Origin: Pseudomonadota bacterium
GTDB taxonomy: Bacteria; Pseudomonadota; Gammaproteobacteria; Burkholderiales; Burkholderiaceae_E
Reading direction: 5' to 3'
DNA: 49,329 bases
Assembly: GCA_023389055.1 (NCBI GenBank)
Contig: JAEWFA010000007.1
Coordinates: forward strand, 1-49,329
In this document: one piece after another, positions 42,940-49,329 of the stretch
Position numbering within the stretch: position 1 is the stretch's first letter
How the letters are laid out: the number at the start of each line of letters is the position of its first letter
Notes under the pieces: model-generated
Databases searched by the model: none
Seen by the model: the letters and a program-made list of their open reading frames with translations, nothing else
Told to the model about the DNA's origin: nothing
Made by a program: the position numbers and the translations under genes

Positions 42940-43965
42940 ATGAAAGCGGTGGTCGCGTCCGCCTTCGGTTCGATCGAAGCCCTGCGCCTTCAGGACTGGC
43001 GCGATCCCGTGCCCGGGCCCGGCGAGGTGGTCATCGACGTGATGGCCGCAGGCGTCAATTTCCCGGACCTCCTCGTTACCGGCGGGCTGTACCAGATCCT
43101 GCCAACGCCACCGTTCATCCCAGGCAAGGAGGCGGCCGGCATCGTGTCGGCGGTCGGCGACGGCGTCCACACCTGTGCGGTCGGCGACCCGGTTCTTGCG
43201 CTCGTCGAGAGCGGTGCCTATTGCGAGCGCCTGCTGGCGCCCCAGGCGAACTGCTTCGTCATCCCCGCGTCGATGAACTTCCTCGAGGCAGCCGGCTTCG
43301 CGCTCGTCTTCCAGACCGCGCATTTCGCCCTGATCGATCGCGCCAACCTGCAGCACGGCGAAACGGTGCTCGTCACCGGCGCTGCCGGCGGCGTTGGCTT
43401 GGCCTGCGTGCAACTGGCCAAGGCGCTCGGCGCACGCGTTCTCGCCGGCGTGAGCACCGCCGAAAAGGGACGCGTTGCTCTGGCGGCAGGCGCCGACGCG
43501 ATCATCGACCTCTCCGGATCCGACTTGCGCAAATCGATGCGCGACGACGTCCGCGCGCATACCGACGGCAAGGGCGCCGACGTCGTCCTCGAAATCGTCG
43601 GTGGAAGCGTGTTCGACGGCGCATTCCGCTCGCTGGCTTGGAGGGGGCGCCTGGTGGTGCTTGGTTTCGCCGGTGGCCAGATTCCGGAGATTCCGGCGAA
43701 CCGCATCCTGCTGAAGAACGTCGCCGTGAGCGGCCTGCATTGGAGCGACTACCGCGAGTGGCATCCGCAGTGGATGCGGCGGGCGCAGGCCGAATTGTTC
43801 GCCCTCTTCGAAAAAGGCCTGCTGCACGCCGAGCCCGGCGAAACGTACCCGCTCGACGAAGCGCCGCGGGCGATGGCGCAGCTTCGCGACCGTCGCGTCA
43901 AGGGAAAGATCGTACTGACCACCGAGCGGTGGCGCCGGCATGCATCGGGGTCGGCTGCAAGATGA
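42940..43965 (+). CDS. NADPH:quinone oxidoreductase-like MDR family protein
   Basis: A 341-aa medium-chain reductase without the zinc-binding cysteines. N-terminal VVASAFGSIEALRL, NFPDLLVTGGLYQ and PFIPGKEAAGIVSAVG are typical of the quinone oxidoreductase branch; the NADPH fold has VLVTGAAGGVGLACVQLAKALGA in outline. It could reduce an enoyl-CoA or an enone intermediate; the true substrate is unknown. It is the first gene of the operon under operator site B, and its stop overlaps the thioesterase start (ATGA). Confidence 0.88.
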   Translation: MKAVVASAFGSIEALRLQDWRDPVPGPGEVVIDVMAAGVNFPDLLVTGGLYQILPTPPFIPGKEAAGIVSAVGDGVHTCAVGDPVLALVESGAYCERLLAPQANCFVIPASMNFLEAAGFALVFQTAHFALIDRANLQHGETVLVTGAAGGVGLACVQLAKALGARVLAGVSTAEKGRVALAAGADAIIDLSGSDLRKSMRDDVRAHTDGKGADVVLEIVGGSVFDGAFRSLAWRGRLVVLGFAGGQIPEIPANRILLKNVAVSGLHWSDYREWHPQWMRRAQAELFALFEKGLLHAEPGETYPLDEAPRAMAQLRDRRVKGKIVLTTERWRRHASGSAAR

Positions 43966-44426
43966 GCCGGCACTCTTCCTCACCCCCGGTGCCCGTCGGA
44001 TTCGCACGTTGCCGAATCGCCGACGGGCGCTTCGCCGAGACCGTAGGGCCGCTGTACGTCTCCGAGGCAGAGCCGGCGCGCTTCGGCTTTCTCGCCGAAG
44101 CGCGTCACGGCAACGTTCGCGAGACAGTGCACGGCGGGATGCTGATGACGCTCGCCGATCAGGTGCTCGGACTCACCGTAATGCGGACGGTCGGTCTCGA
44201 GACGCCAGTGGTCACAGTCAGCCTGAACTGCGACTTCGTCTCGAGCGTGAAGCCGGGCGACTGGATCGAGGGCGAGGCGACGGTGACGCGGACCACCGCT
44301 TCGCTGATCTTCGTTCGCGGCAGCCTGAGCCGCGACGGGCGCGTGGTGTTGTCCGCCGCCGGCGTGTGGAAAAAGCTTCGCCGCGCGCGCCCCGGCGACA
44401 CGGAAACCAGGGAAGACAGAGCATGA
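43962..44426 (+). CDS. PaaI-type hotdog acyl-CoA thioesterase
   Basis: A 154-aa hotdog-fold protein. The motif ETVHGGMLMTLADQVLGL carries the HGG and helix Asp typical of PaaI thioesterases, followed by VVTVSLNCDFVSSVKPGDWI. It probably frees CoA from stalled acyl-CoA intermediates. It overlaps the reductase gene before it and the acyl-CoA dehydrogenase gene after it by 4 bp each. Confidence 0.88.
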   Translation: MSRHSSSPPVPVGFARCRIADGRFAETVGPLYVSEAEPARFGFLAEARHGNVRETVHGGMLMTLADQVLGLTVMRTVGLETPVVTVSLNCDFVSSVKPGDWIEGEATVTRTTASLIFVRGSLSRDGRVVLSAAGVWKKLRRARPGDTETREDRA

Positions 44427-45574
44427 TCCTCACCGAGTCGCAGTCGATGATCCAGGCCACTGCGCGCACCTTCGCGCGCGAGCAACTGTCGCCGTATTCG
44501 GCGCGCTGGGATGAAACCGGCGAGTTCCCGCGCGAGGCGCTTCGCCGAATGGGCGAGCTGGGCCTGCTCGGCATGACCGTCCCGGAGCGATGGGGCGGCG
44601 TCGGCGCCGATGCGGTGTCGCTCGCGGTGGCGCTCGAGGAGATCGCGGCGGGCGACGCCGCGTGCGCCACGATCATGAGCGGACACAATTCCGTCGGGTG
44701 CATGCCGATCAGCGTCTTCGGCACCGATGCGCAGAAGGAACGCTTCCTCGCCCCGATGGCGCGCGGCGAGATGCTCTCCGCGTTCTGCCTCACCGAGCCC
44801 CAGGGCGGGTCGGACGCCGGGGCGCTGACGACGCGGGCGCGGCGAATAGGCAACGAATATGTGCTGTCGGGCGTCAAACAGTTCATTACGACGGGGAGCA
44901 ACGCCGAAGTCGCGCTCGTGTTCGCGGCGACGTCGCCCGAGCTCGGAAGGCGCGGCATCAGCGCGTTCATCGTGCCCACCGACACGCCAGGCTACGTCGT
45001 GGGCCGCATCGAGGCGAAGATGGGACAGCACGCCTCGGACACCTGCCAGATCGTGCTCGATGATCTGCACGTGGCGGCCGAGCTGCGCCTGGGCGAGGAA
45101 GGATCGGGATACCGCATCGCGCTCTCGAACCTGGAAGGCGGGCGCATAGGCATCGCGGCGCAGGCGGTGGGCATAGGCCGCGCTGCGCTGCAGGCTGCGC
45201 AGGCCTATGCACGCGAGCGCGTCACCTTTGGCAAGCCCATCATCGAGCACCAAGCGGTCGGTTTTCGCATTGCTGCAATGGCAACGCGCATCGAGACGGC
45301 CCGCCAGCTGGTGCTGCACGCCGCGCAACTGCGCGACGCCGGCCGGCCTTGTCTTATGGAGGCGTGCATGGCGAAACTCGTCGCGTCGGAGGCCGCGGAA
45401 TGGGTCTGCTCGGAGGCGATCCAGGTGCTCGGCGGCTACGGGTACCTGCGCGACTTCCCGGTTGAGCGCCTGTATCGCGACGCGCGCGTGTGCCGCATCT
45501 ACGAAGGCACCAACGACATCCAGCACCTGGTGATCCTTCGAGAACTGGAAGGCCGCGCGGTGCGTGGCGCGTGA
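44423..45574 (+). CDS. Acyl-CoA dehydrogenase, candidate cyclohexanecarboxyl-CoA dehydrogenase
   Basis: A 383-aa FAD enzyme that introduces an alpha,beta double bond into an acyl-CoA. Signatures are AFCLTEPQGGSDAGAL (flavin and substrate contact), QVLGGYGYLRDFPVERLYRD, and the catalytic-loop region IYEGTNDIQHLVILREL. In the cyclohexanecarboxylate route this step (AliB) yields cyclohex-1-ene-1-carboxyl-CoA. The family is certain; the AliB role rests on the neighbouring BadI-like, AliA-like and crotonase genes. The electron-transfer flavoprotein genes are not in the window. Confidence 0.88.
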   Translation: MILTESQSMIQATARTFAREQLSPYSARWDETGEFPREALRRMGELGLLGMTVPERWGGVGADAVSLAVALEEIAAGDAACATIMSGHNSVGCMPISVFGTDAQKERFLAPMARGEMLSAFCLTEPQGGSDAGALTTRARRIGNEYVLSGVKQFITTGSNAEVALVFAATSPELGRRGISAFIVPTDTPGYVVGRIEAKMGQHASDTCQIVLDDLHVAAELRLGEEGSGYRIALSNLEGGRIGIAAQAVGIGRAALQAAQAYARERVTFGKPIIEHQAVGFRIAAMATRIETARQLVLHAAQLRDAGRPCLMEACMAKLVASEAAEWVCSEAIQVLGGYGYLRDFPVERLYRDARVCRIYEGTNDIQHLVILRELEGRAVRGA

Positions 45575-45617
45575 GTCCTGCGAGCCGGGCGCTCGCCGTG
45601 CGTACACGGAGACAACA

Positions 45618-46334
45618 ATGAATCAGCAGGGACGAGGCGTGGTGGTAACCGGCGCTGCCGGCGACCTCGGGCGGGCGCTGTGCACAGGCTTCCTCGAGGA
45701 CGGGTTCACGGTCTACGCAGCCGACATTGCGGAAGTCGACGCCGCCGCGCGCATCGTCCCGATGCGCGTCGACGTCACCGACCGCGGGCAGGTCTTCGAG
45801 CTCGCGCAGCGCGCGTCGCGCGAATCGCATCTCGAGGCCTGGGTGAACGCGGCGGGAATCTTCACCGCCTGCCCGGTCGTCGATGCCGACGAGGCCGAAT
45901 GGCAGCGCATCCTCGCGGTCAACCTCACCGGCACCTGGCACGGCTGCGCCGGGGCGCTTGGCGCATTGGCGCGGGCCGGCGGTGGCCGCATCGTAAATGT
46001 CGGATCGATCTCGGGGCAGGTTGGCGGGGTCGGCGCGCATCCGGCATACGGCGCCTCGAAAGCAGGCGTGCACGCGTTGACCAAGACCTACGCCCTCGAG
46101 GGCGCGCGTCATGGCGTGCTGTGCAATGCGGTTGCGCCCGGGCTCATCGAAGGGAGCATGTCGAGCGAGTTCAACGAGCGGCAACGCGACCGGATGACGC
46201 AGGCGAATCCGCTGCGCAGGCTGGCGCACATGGACGAGATCGCGCGTGTAATCCGCTTTCTCGCCAGTGCGTCGAACACCTACATGAACGGCGCGATCGT
46301 GCCGGTCAACGGCGGCGCGTACATGCCCGCCTGA
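45618..46334 (+). CDS. SDR-family dehydrogenase, candidate 2-hydroxycyclohexanecarboxyl-CoA dehydrogenase
   Basis: A 238-aa short-chain dehydrogenase. The cofactor loop is VVTGAAGDLGRALC, the NAAG motif is present, and the catalytic triad is in VGSISGQVGG (Ser) and AYGASKAGVHAL (Tyr-x-x-x-Lys). Asp after strand 2 (YAADIAEVD) suggests NAD preference. By position it would oxidise the hydroxyacyl-CoA before BadI (the BadH step). It follows the acyl-CoA dehydrogenase gene by 43 bp and ends the operon; the second ligase gene is convergent. Confidence 0.85.
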   Translation: MNQQGRGVVVTGAAGDLGRALCTGFLEDGFTVYAADIAEVDAAARIVPMRVDVTDRGQVFELAQRASRESHLEAWVNAAGIFTACPVVDADEAEWQRILAVNLTGTWHGCAGALGALARAGGGRIVNVGSISGQVGGVGAHPAYGASKAGVHALTKTYALEGARHGVLCNAVAPGLIEGSMSSEFNERQRDRMTQANPLRRLAHMDEIARVIRFLASASNTYMNGAIVPVNGGAYMPA

Positions 46335-46359
46335 GAGGCGTTGAACGCACGGCGCTCGT

Positions 46360-48009
46360 TCAGTCCGTTGCAGGTTCGAGCGCGCGTGCCAGCTCGCGCA
46401 ACTGATACTTCTGGATCTTGCCGCTGGCCGTGCGGGGGAGATCGGCGAGCACTTCGAGTCGCTCCGGGAAGTACTGCCGGGCCATCTGCTGTGCTTCGAG
46501 GAACGCCCTCATCCCCGCAAGATCCAGCCGTTGCCCGGGATGCAGGCAGACGAACGCGCACGCACGCTCGCCCAGGCGGGCGTCGGGCATGCCGACGATC
46601 GCCACCTCGCGGATCGCAGGATGCCGGTAGAGCGCGTTCTCGACCTCGACGACCGGAATGTTCTCCCCACCGCGAATCAGGATGTCCTTTGCGCGTCCGG
46701 TAATCCGGATGTAGCCGCCGTCGAGCATGACCGCCAGGTCACCCGTGTCGAACCAGCCGTCGGCGGTCGCGCGGGACAGTTCCGCCCGCCTGAAGTAGCC
46801 GATGAAGTTGCCGATCCCGCGGCACTGCAACCTGCCCTCGTTTCCGTTGGGCAGAAGGACGTCGGAAGCATCCACCACGCGGACCTCCATACCCGGCAAG
46901 GCAACGCCGTCGGTGCCGAAGATCCGATCGTCGGGGTCGCCCGGAATGGTAGTGGTCACCGATCCGGTCTCGCTCATGCCCCATGCCGAGATAATGGCTG
47001 CACCCAGGCGCCGACTCGCGCGCTCGACCAGCACGCGCGGGATCGGCGCACCGGAGGATACGAAGATGCGCAGGGTGCCGACGTCGTAACGATCGACCGC
47101 CGGAGACTCGGTCAGGTCGGCCAGGAACGGCGTGGAGCCCTTGGTGTAGGTAACGGCCTCATCCTGGATCAGCCTTGCCGCCTCCTCGGGAACCCAGATG
47201 TCCTGCATCACGAGCTTCGCGCCGAGCATCGGCGCCATCATCAGTCCATACATGAAGCCGGCCTGATGCCCCATCGGCGAGGCCATCAGAATGACGTCGT
47301 CGCCTGCAATTCCCAATCGCTTCACATACTGCTGCAGGATACTGAGCAGCGTGTTCGAGCTGTGCAGCACGCCCTTTGGCTCGCCGGTGGTGCCCGAGGT
47401 GTACAGCAACTGGACCGGATCGTTGGGATCAGGACGGTTCCTCGCAAACAGCGCGGGCGTGTCGCACTCGTCTTCCCAACGACGAGCGAGCAGCACTTCC
47501 TCGAAGGAGTCAGTCCCGGTTCCGCCGACCACGAGGACATGGCGCAATTCCGGCAGGTCCACCCGCATCTGGTCGACCATCGGCGGATAGTCGAAGCCCC
47601 GGAAGCTGCGGGGAACGACCAGCACGCGCGCGCGGGCAAAGCTCAGCATGTAGCGAAGCTCGCGCTGCCGGAATATAGGCATCAGCGGATTCGTCAACGC
47701 GCCGATGCGCACGCAGGCGAGATGCAGCGCGACGAACTCCCACCAGTTCGGCAACTGGCAGGCGACCACGTCGCCCGGCGCGACGCCGAGAGCCGCAAGA
47801 CCCGCTGCCATGCGATCGACCCGCCGTCGCAACTGGCGCCAAGACAGCGTCACCGGGGATCCGGTCATGCTGTTGCCTCCGGTCAGGGCGACCTTGTCGG
47901 GGTGGCGTGCAACAGAGTCGTCGAGGTAATCGGTGAGGATCCGATCGGGCCAGTAAGCCCGTGCCCATTCCACGGGCGTCCAGTTCCCGGCGGTTGGGTG
48001 GGTCTTCAT
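46360..48009 (-). CDS. aliA: Cyclohexanecarboxylate-CoA ligase-like enzyme (AliA-like paralog 2)
   Basis: A 549-aa AMP-forming acyl-CoA ligase: YTSGTTGEPKGV, SAWGMSETGSV, WFDTGDLA, ITGRAKDILIRGGENI, and the catalytic Lys in TASGKIQKYQL. The early RAYWPDRILTDYLDDSV, LTGGNSMTGSPVTLSW and LHLACVRIGALTNPLMPIF segments resemble what I recall of Rhodopseudomonas AliA. ATG 48009 has GAAGGG at a good distance; GTG 48015 is an in-frame alternative placed too close to it. It is divergent from the tetR gene, with operator site D in front. The specific substrate is inferred. Confidence 0.82.
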   Translation of the reverse strand: MKTHPTAGNWTPVEWARAYWPDRILTDYLDDSVARHPDKVALTGGNSMTGSPVTLSWRQLRRRVDRMAAGLAALGVAPGDVVACQLPNWWEFVALHLACVRIGALTNPLMPIFRQRELRYMLSFARARVLVVPRSFRGFDYPPMVDQMRVDLPELRHVLVVGGTGTDSFEEVLLARRWEDECDTPALFARNRPDPNDPVQLLYTSGTTGEPKGVLHSSNTLLSILQQYVKRLGIAGDDVILMASPMGHQAGFMYGLMMAPMLGAKLVMQDIWVPEEAARLIQDEAVTYTKGSTPFLADLTESPAVDRYDVGTLRIFVSSGAPIPRVLVERASRRLGAAIISAWGMSETGSVTTTIPGDPDDRIFGTDGVALPGMEVRVVDASDVLLPNGNEGRLQCRGIGNFIGYFRRAELSRATADGWFDTGDLAVMLDGGYIRITGRAKDILIRGGENIPVVEVENALYRHPAIREVAIVGMPDARLGERACAFVCLHPGQRLDLAGMRAFLEAQQMARQYFPERLEVLADLPRTASGKIQKYQLRELARALEPATD

Positions 48010-48040
48010 CGGCACGCCCTTCGGAGTTGAACTATAATTG

Positions 48041-48054
48041 AATGATCGTTCAGT
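48041..48054 (-). promoter_or_regulatory. TetR operator in front of the aliA-like ligase (site D)
   Basis: AATGATCGTTCAGT (48041-48054) matches sites A and B at 12 of 14 positions. It lies 32 bp upstream of the ligase ATG on the minus strand. A minus-strand TTGACA at 48070-48065 with a 17-bp spacer would put the -10 (GATCAT) inside the operator; TATAGT at 48036-48031 is another possible -10. Confidence 0.65.
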
Positions 48055-48123
48055 TTATTTGGCGCTGTCAACCCGATCGCCGAGCATGCAATTGACAGCA
48101 GGCTTCGGGCGACGGAGCATTCG

Positions 48124-48137
48124 AATGACTGGTCATT
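48124..48137 (+). promoter_or_regulatory. TetR operator upstream of its own gene (site E)
   Basis: AATGACTGGTCATT (48124-48137) has perfect 6-bp arms AATGAC / GTCATT around TG and matches sites A and B at 11 of 14 positions. It lies 55 bp before the tetR start and 27 bp after a TTGACA at 48092-48097, consistent with autoregulation. The -10 is unclear. Confidence 0.65.
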
Positions 48138-48191
48138 TAGTCACCGAGGAGCGTGCAGCCCCGACTGCGCCTCCGGCCGCCGAGGAAGTAC

Positions 48192-48941
48192 GTGGACATC
48201 ATCATAGAGAGCAGCATCGAGAACCCGGAACGGGTCGAGAGGCGGCGAGAACAGATCATCGAGGCCGCGGTTCGGTGTTTCGCGGCCGACGGCTACCATC
48301 GGGCAACGATCAAGGACATCGCGGATGCCGCGGGGTTCAGTTCCGGCCTGATTTACTCGTACGTGAAGGACAAGGAGGATGTGCTGTTCCTCGTCTTCAC
48401 GTCGATCTTCCGGACGTACCAGCGAGCGATTCCCGCTCGCCTCGAAGGCGTGACGGATCCGCTGCTGCGCTTCTGCACCGCTGTGCGCGCCTATTGCGAA
48501 GCCGTCGACGGCAACCTCGGCGCAACCGTCGTGGGCTATCGCGAGAGCGGGTCACTGCGATCGGAACTGCTCAAAGCGATCCAAAAGCTCGAGCTGGAGA
48601 CCAACAAGCTCGTCTCCGACCCGATCGACGAGTGCATCAAGGCCGGGTACTTCCGTCCGGTCAACCTCGACCTGGTCACGTTTCGACTGGTGTTTCTCGC
48701 CCACGGTTGGGCGCTGAAGCATTGGCACTTCGCCAAGATCATTTCACTGGACGGTTACATCGAGGAAGGACTGAACTCGTTCCTGAACGACCTGCTGACG
48801 GCGGCTGGGCGGAAGCACTGGCAGACGCTCCTCGAGGCCGGGACGGGGTCGGAGCCTGTGCACCCCGTCCGGCCATCGAGATCGGGGAAGAAGCGGTCGG
48901 CTGCCAAGCGTCCGACGAAGCGGTTGCGCTCGGCGCGCTGA
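48192..48941 (+). CDS. TetR/AcrR-family transcriptional regulator
   Basis: A 249-aa regulator. The N-terminal helix-turn-helix (about residues 15-60) reads RRREQIIEAAVRCFAADGYH, ATIKDIADAAGFSSGLIYSY and VKDKEDVL, as in FadR-like TetR regulators of acyl-CoA catabolism. The C-terminal domain is of unknown ligand and ends in a basic Lys/Arg-rich tail. The start is GTG with GAGGAAG upstream. By position, its own operator and four related palindromes at neighbouring promoters, it very likely represses this island and is released by an acyl-CoA. That assignment is inferred, not shown. Confidence 0.88.
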   Translation: MDIIIESSIENPERVERRREQIIEAAVRCFAADGYHRATIKDIADAAGFSSGLIYSYVKDKEDVLFLVFTSIFRTYQRAIPARLEGVTDPLLRFCTAVRAYCEAVDGNLGATVVGYRESGSLRSELLKAIQKLELETNKLVSDPIDECIKAGYFRPVNLDLVTFRLVFLAHGWALKHWHFAKIISLDGYIEEGLNSFLNDLLTAAGRKHWQTLLEAGTGSEPVHPVRPSRSGKKRSAAKRPTKRLRSAR

Positions 48942-49049
48942 CCTTCTGGCTGCTTTCCGGGATATCGGTTGAACGATCCGACCAGGGCCGATCGACCGCA
49001 AAACAGCGCCACAAGTATTCAATGCCCGCTTCAGTGCCATGGAGCCGAG

Positions 49050-49329
49050 ATGCCACGCTTGTTGATCGAGCGCGACGAGGCCGCGCTGCGCATTACTCTC
49101 AACGATCCGCCCGTCAATGCCCTTAGCCGGGCGCTAGTCGACGCGCTTGACGAGGTTGTCGACCATATCAGCGGCGACGCCTCCATTTCCGTGCTCCATC
49201 TCCGCAGCGTCGGTCGCGCCTTCTGCGCCGGCGCGAATCTGGACGAGATGCGAGTGGGCTTCTCGGGCCCCGAGGGTCTGGAGCAGCAACTCGATTTCGT
49301 GCGACGCCTGCAACGGGTGTTCGAGCGCA
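49050..49329 (+). CDS. Enoyl-CoA hydratase family protein (3' end off the window)
   Basis: The first 93 residues of a crotonase. The start MPRLLIERDEAALRITLNDPPVNALS and the oxyanion-hole motif RAFCAGANLDEM are typical of hydratases. It lies 108 bp after tetR on the same strand. In the proposed pathway it would hydrate cyclohex-1-ene-1-carboxyl-CoA (the BadK step). The catalytic glutamates lie beyond the edge, so hydratase activity cannot be judged. Confidence 0.8.
   Translation, partial: MPRLLIERDEAALRITLNDPPVNALSRALVDALDEVVDHISGDASISVLHLRSVGRAFCAGANLDEMRVGFSGPEGLEQQLDFVRRLQRVFER

Noticed and set aside
48969..48978. Possible sixth TetR operator (TTGAACGATC) before the truncated crotonase
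   Set aside because: Only one arm resembles the operator; the other half (CGACC) does not. The crotonase can be transcribed with tetR from site E.

Overview
The window is very G+C-rich, densely coded chromosomal DNA. It suggests a betaproteobacterium, most likely Burkholderiales. The reasons are a PHA phasin, a Bug-type (TctC) solute receptor with TctA/TctB, the Aat/Bpt pair of N-degron transferases, HrpA, a class 2 PyrD, YggX, and a fused indolepyruvate oxidoreductase. No rRNA, phage, IS element, plasmid gene or CRISPR array was seen. One tRNA (initiator Met) is present.

Layout. 1-12.4 kb is mostly housekeeping: rluB and scpB (minus), a lone P450 and tRNA-fMet (minus), then a tightly packed plus-strand run of Nudix, Rieske protein, aat, bpt, pyrD, DUF2249 and SirB2 genes. 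ybaN, an IclR regulator, a PBP7-type peptidase and phasin phaP follow. 12.5-28.2 kb holds a fused 2-oxoacid:ferredoxin oxidoreductase, a CinA-like protein, an EI24 membrane protein, an unknown cyclase-like protein, hrpA, argA, yggX, a methyltransferase, rpiA, a PilZ protein and an orphan histidine kinase. 28.2-34.1 kb is a minus-strand operon: crotonase, TctC, FAD oxidoreductase, DUF1993 protein, TctB, TctA.

34.4 kb to the right edge is a catabolic island. It comprises a LivKHMGF transporter ending in an alpha-methylacyl-CoA-racemase-like gene; an acyl-CoA ligase with a BadI-like ring hydrolase; a reductase, thioesterase, acyl-CoA dehydrogenase and SDR; a second ligase that resembles AliA; and a TetR regulator followed by a truncated crotonase. 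Together these can supply every step that takes cyclohexanecarboxylate, or a related alicyclic acid, to pimeloyl-CoA: CoA ligation, dehydrogenation, hydration, oxidation and hydrolytic ring opening. All five transcription units of the island carry a 14-bp palindrome related to AATGAACGTTCATT at the promoter, which points to one local regulon under the TetR protein.

Other structural features are two long heptamer-built inverted repeats (GTGAAGG units) lying exactly between convergent genes, a palindromic -10 element shared by the divergent hrpA and argA genes (both nearly leaderless), a double hairpin terminator after phaP, and a strong stem-loop between livK and livH.
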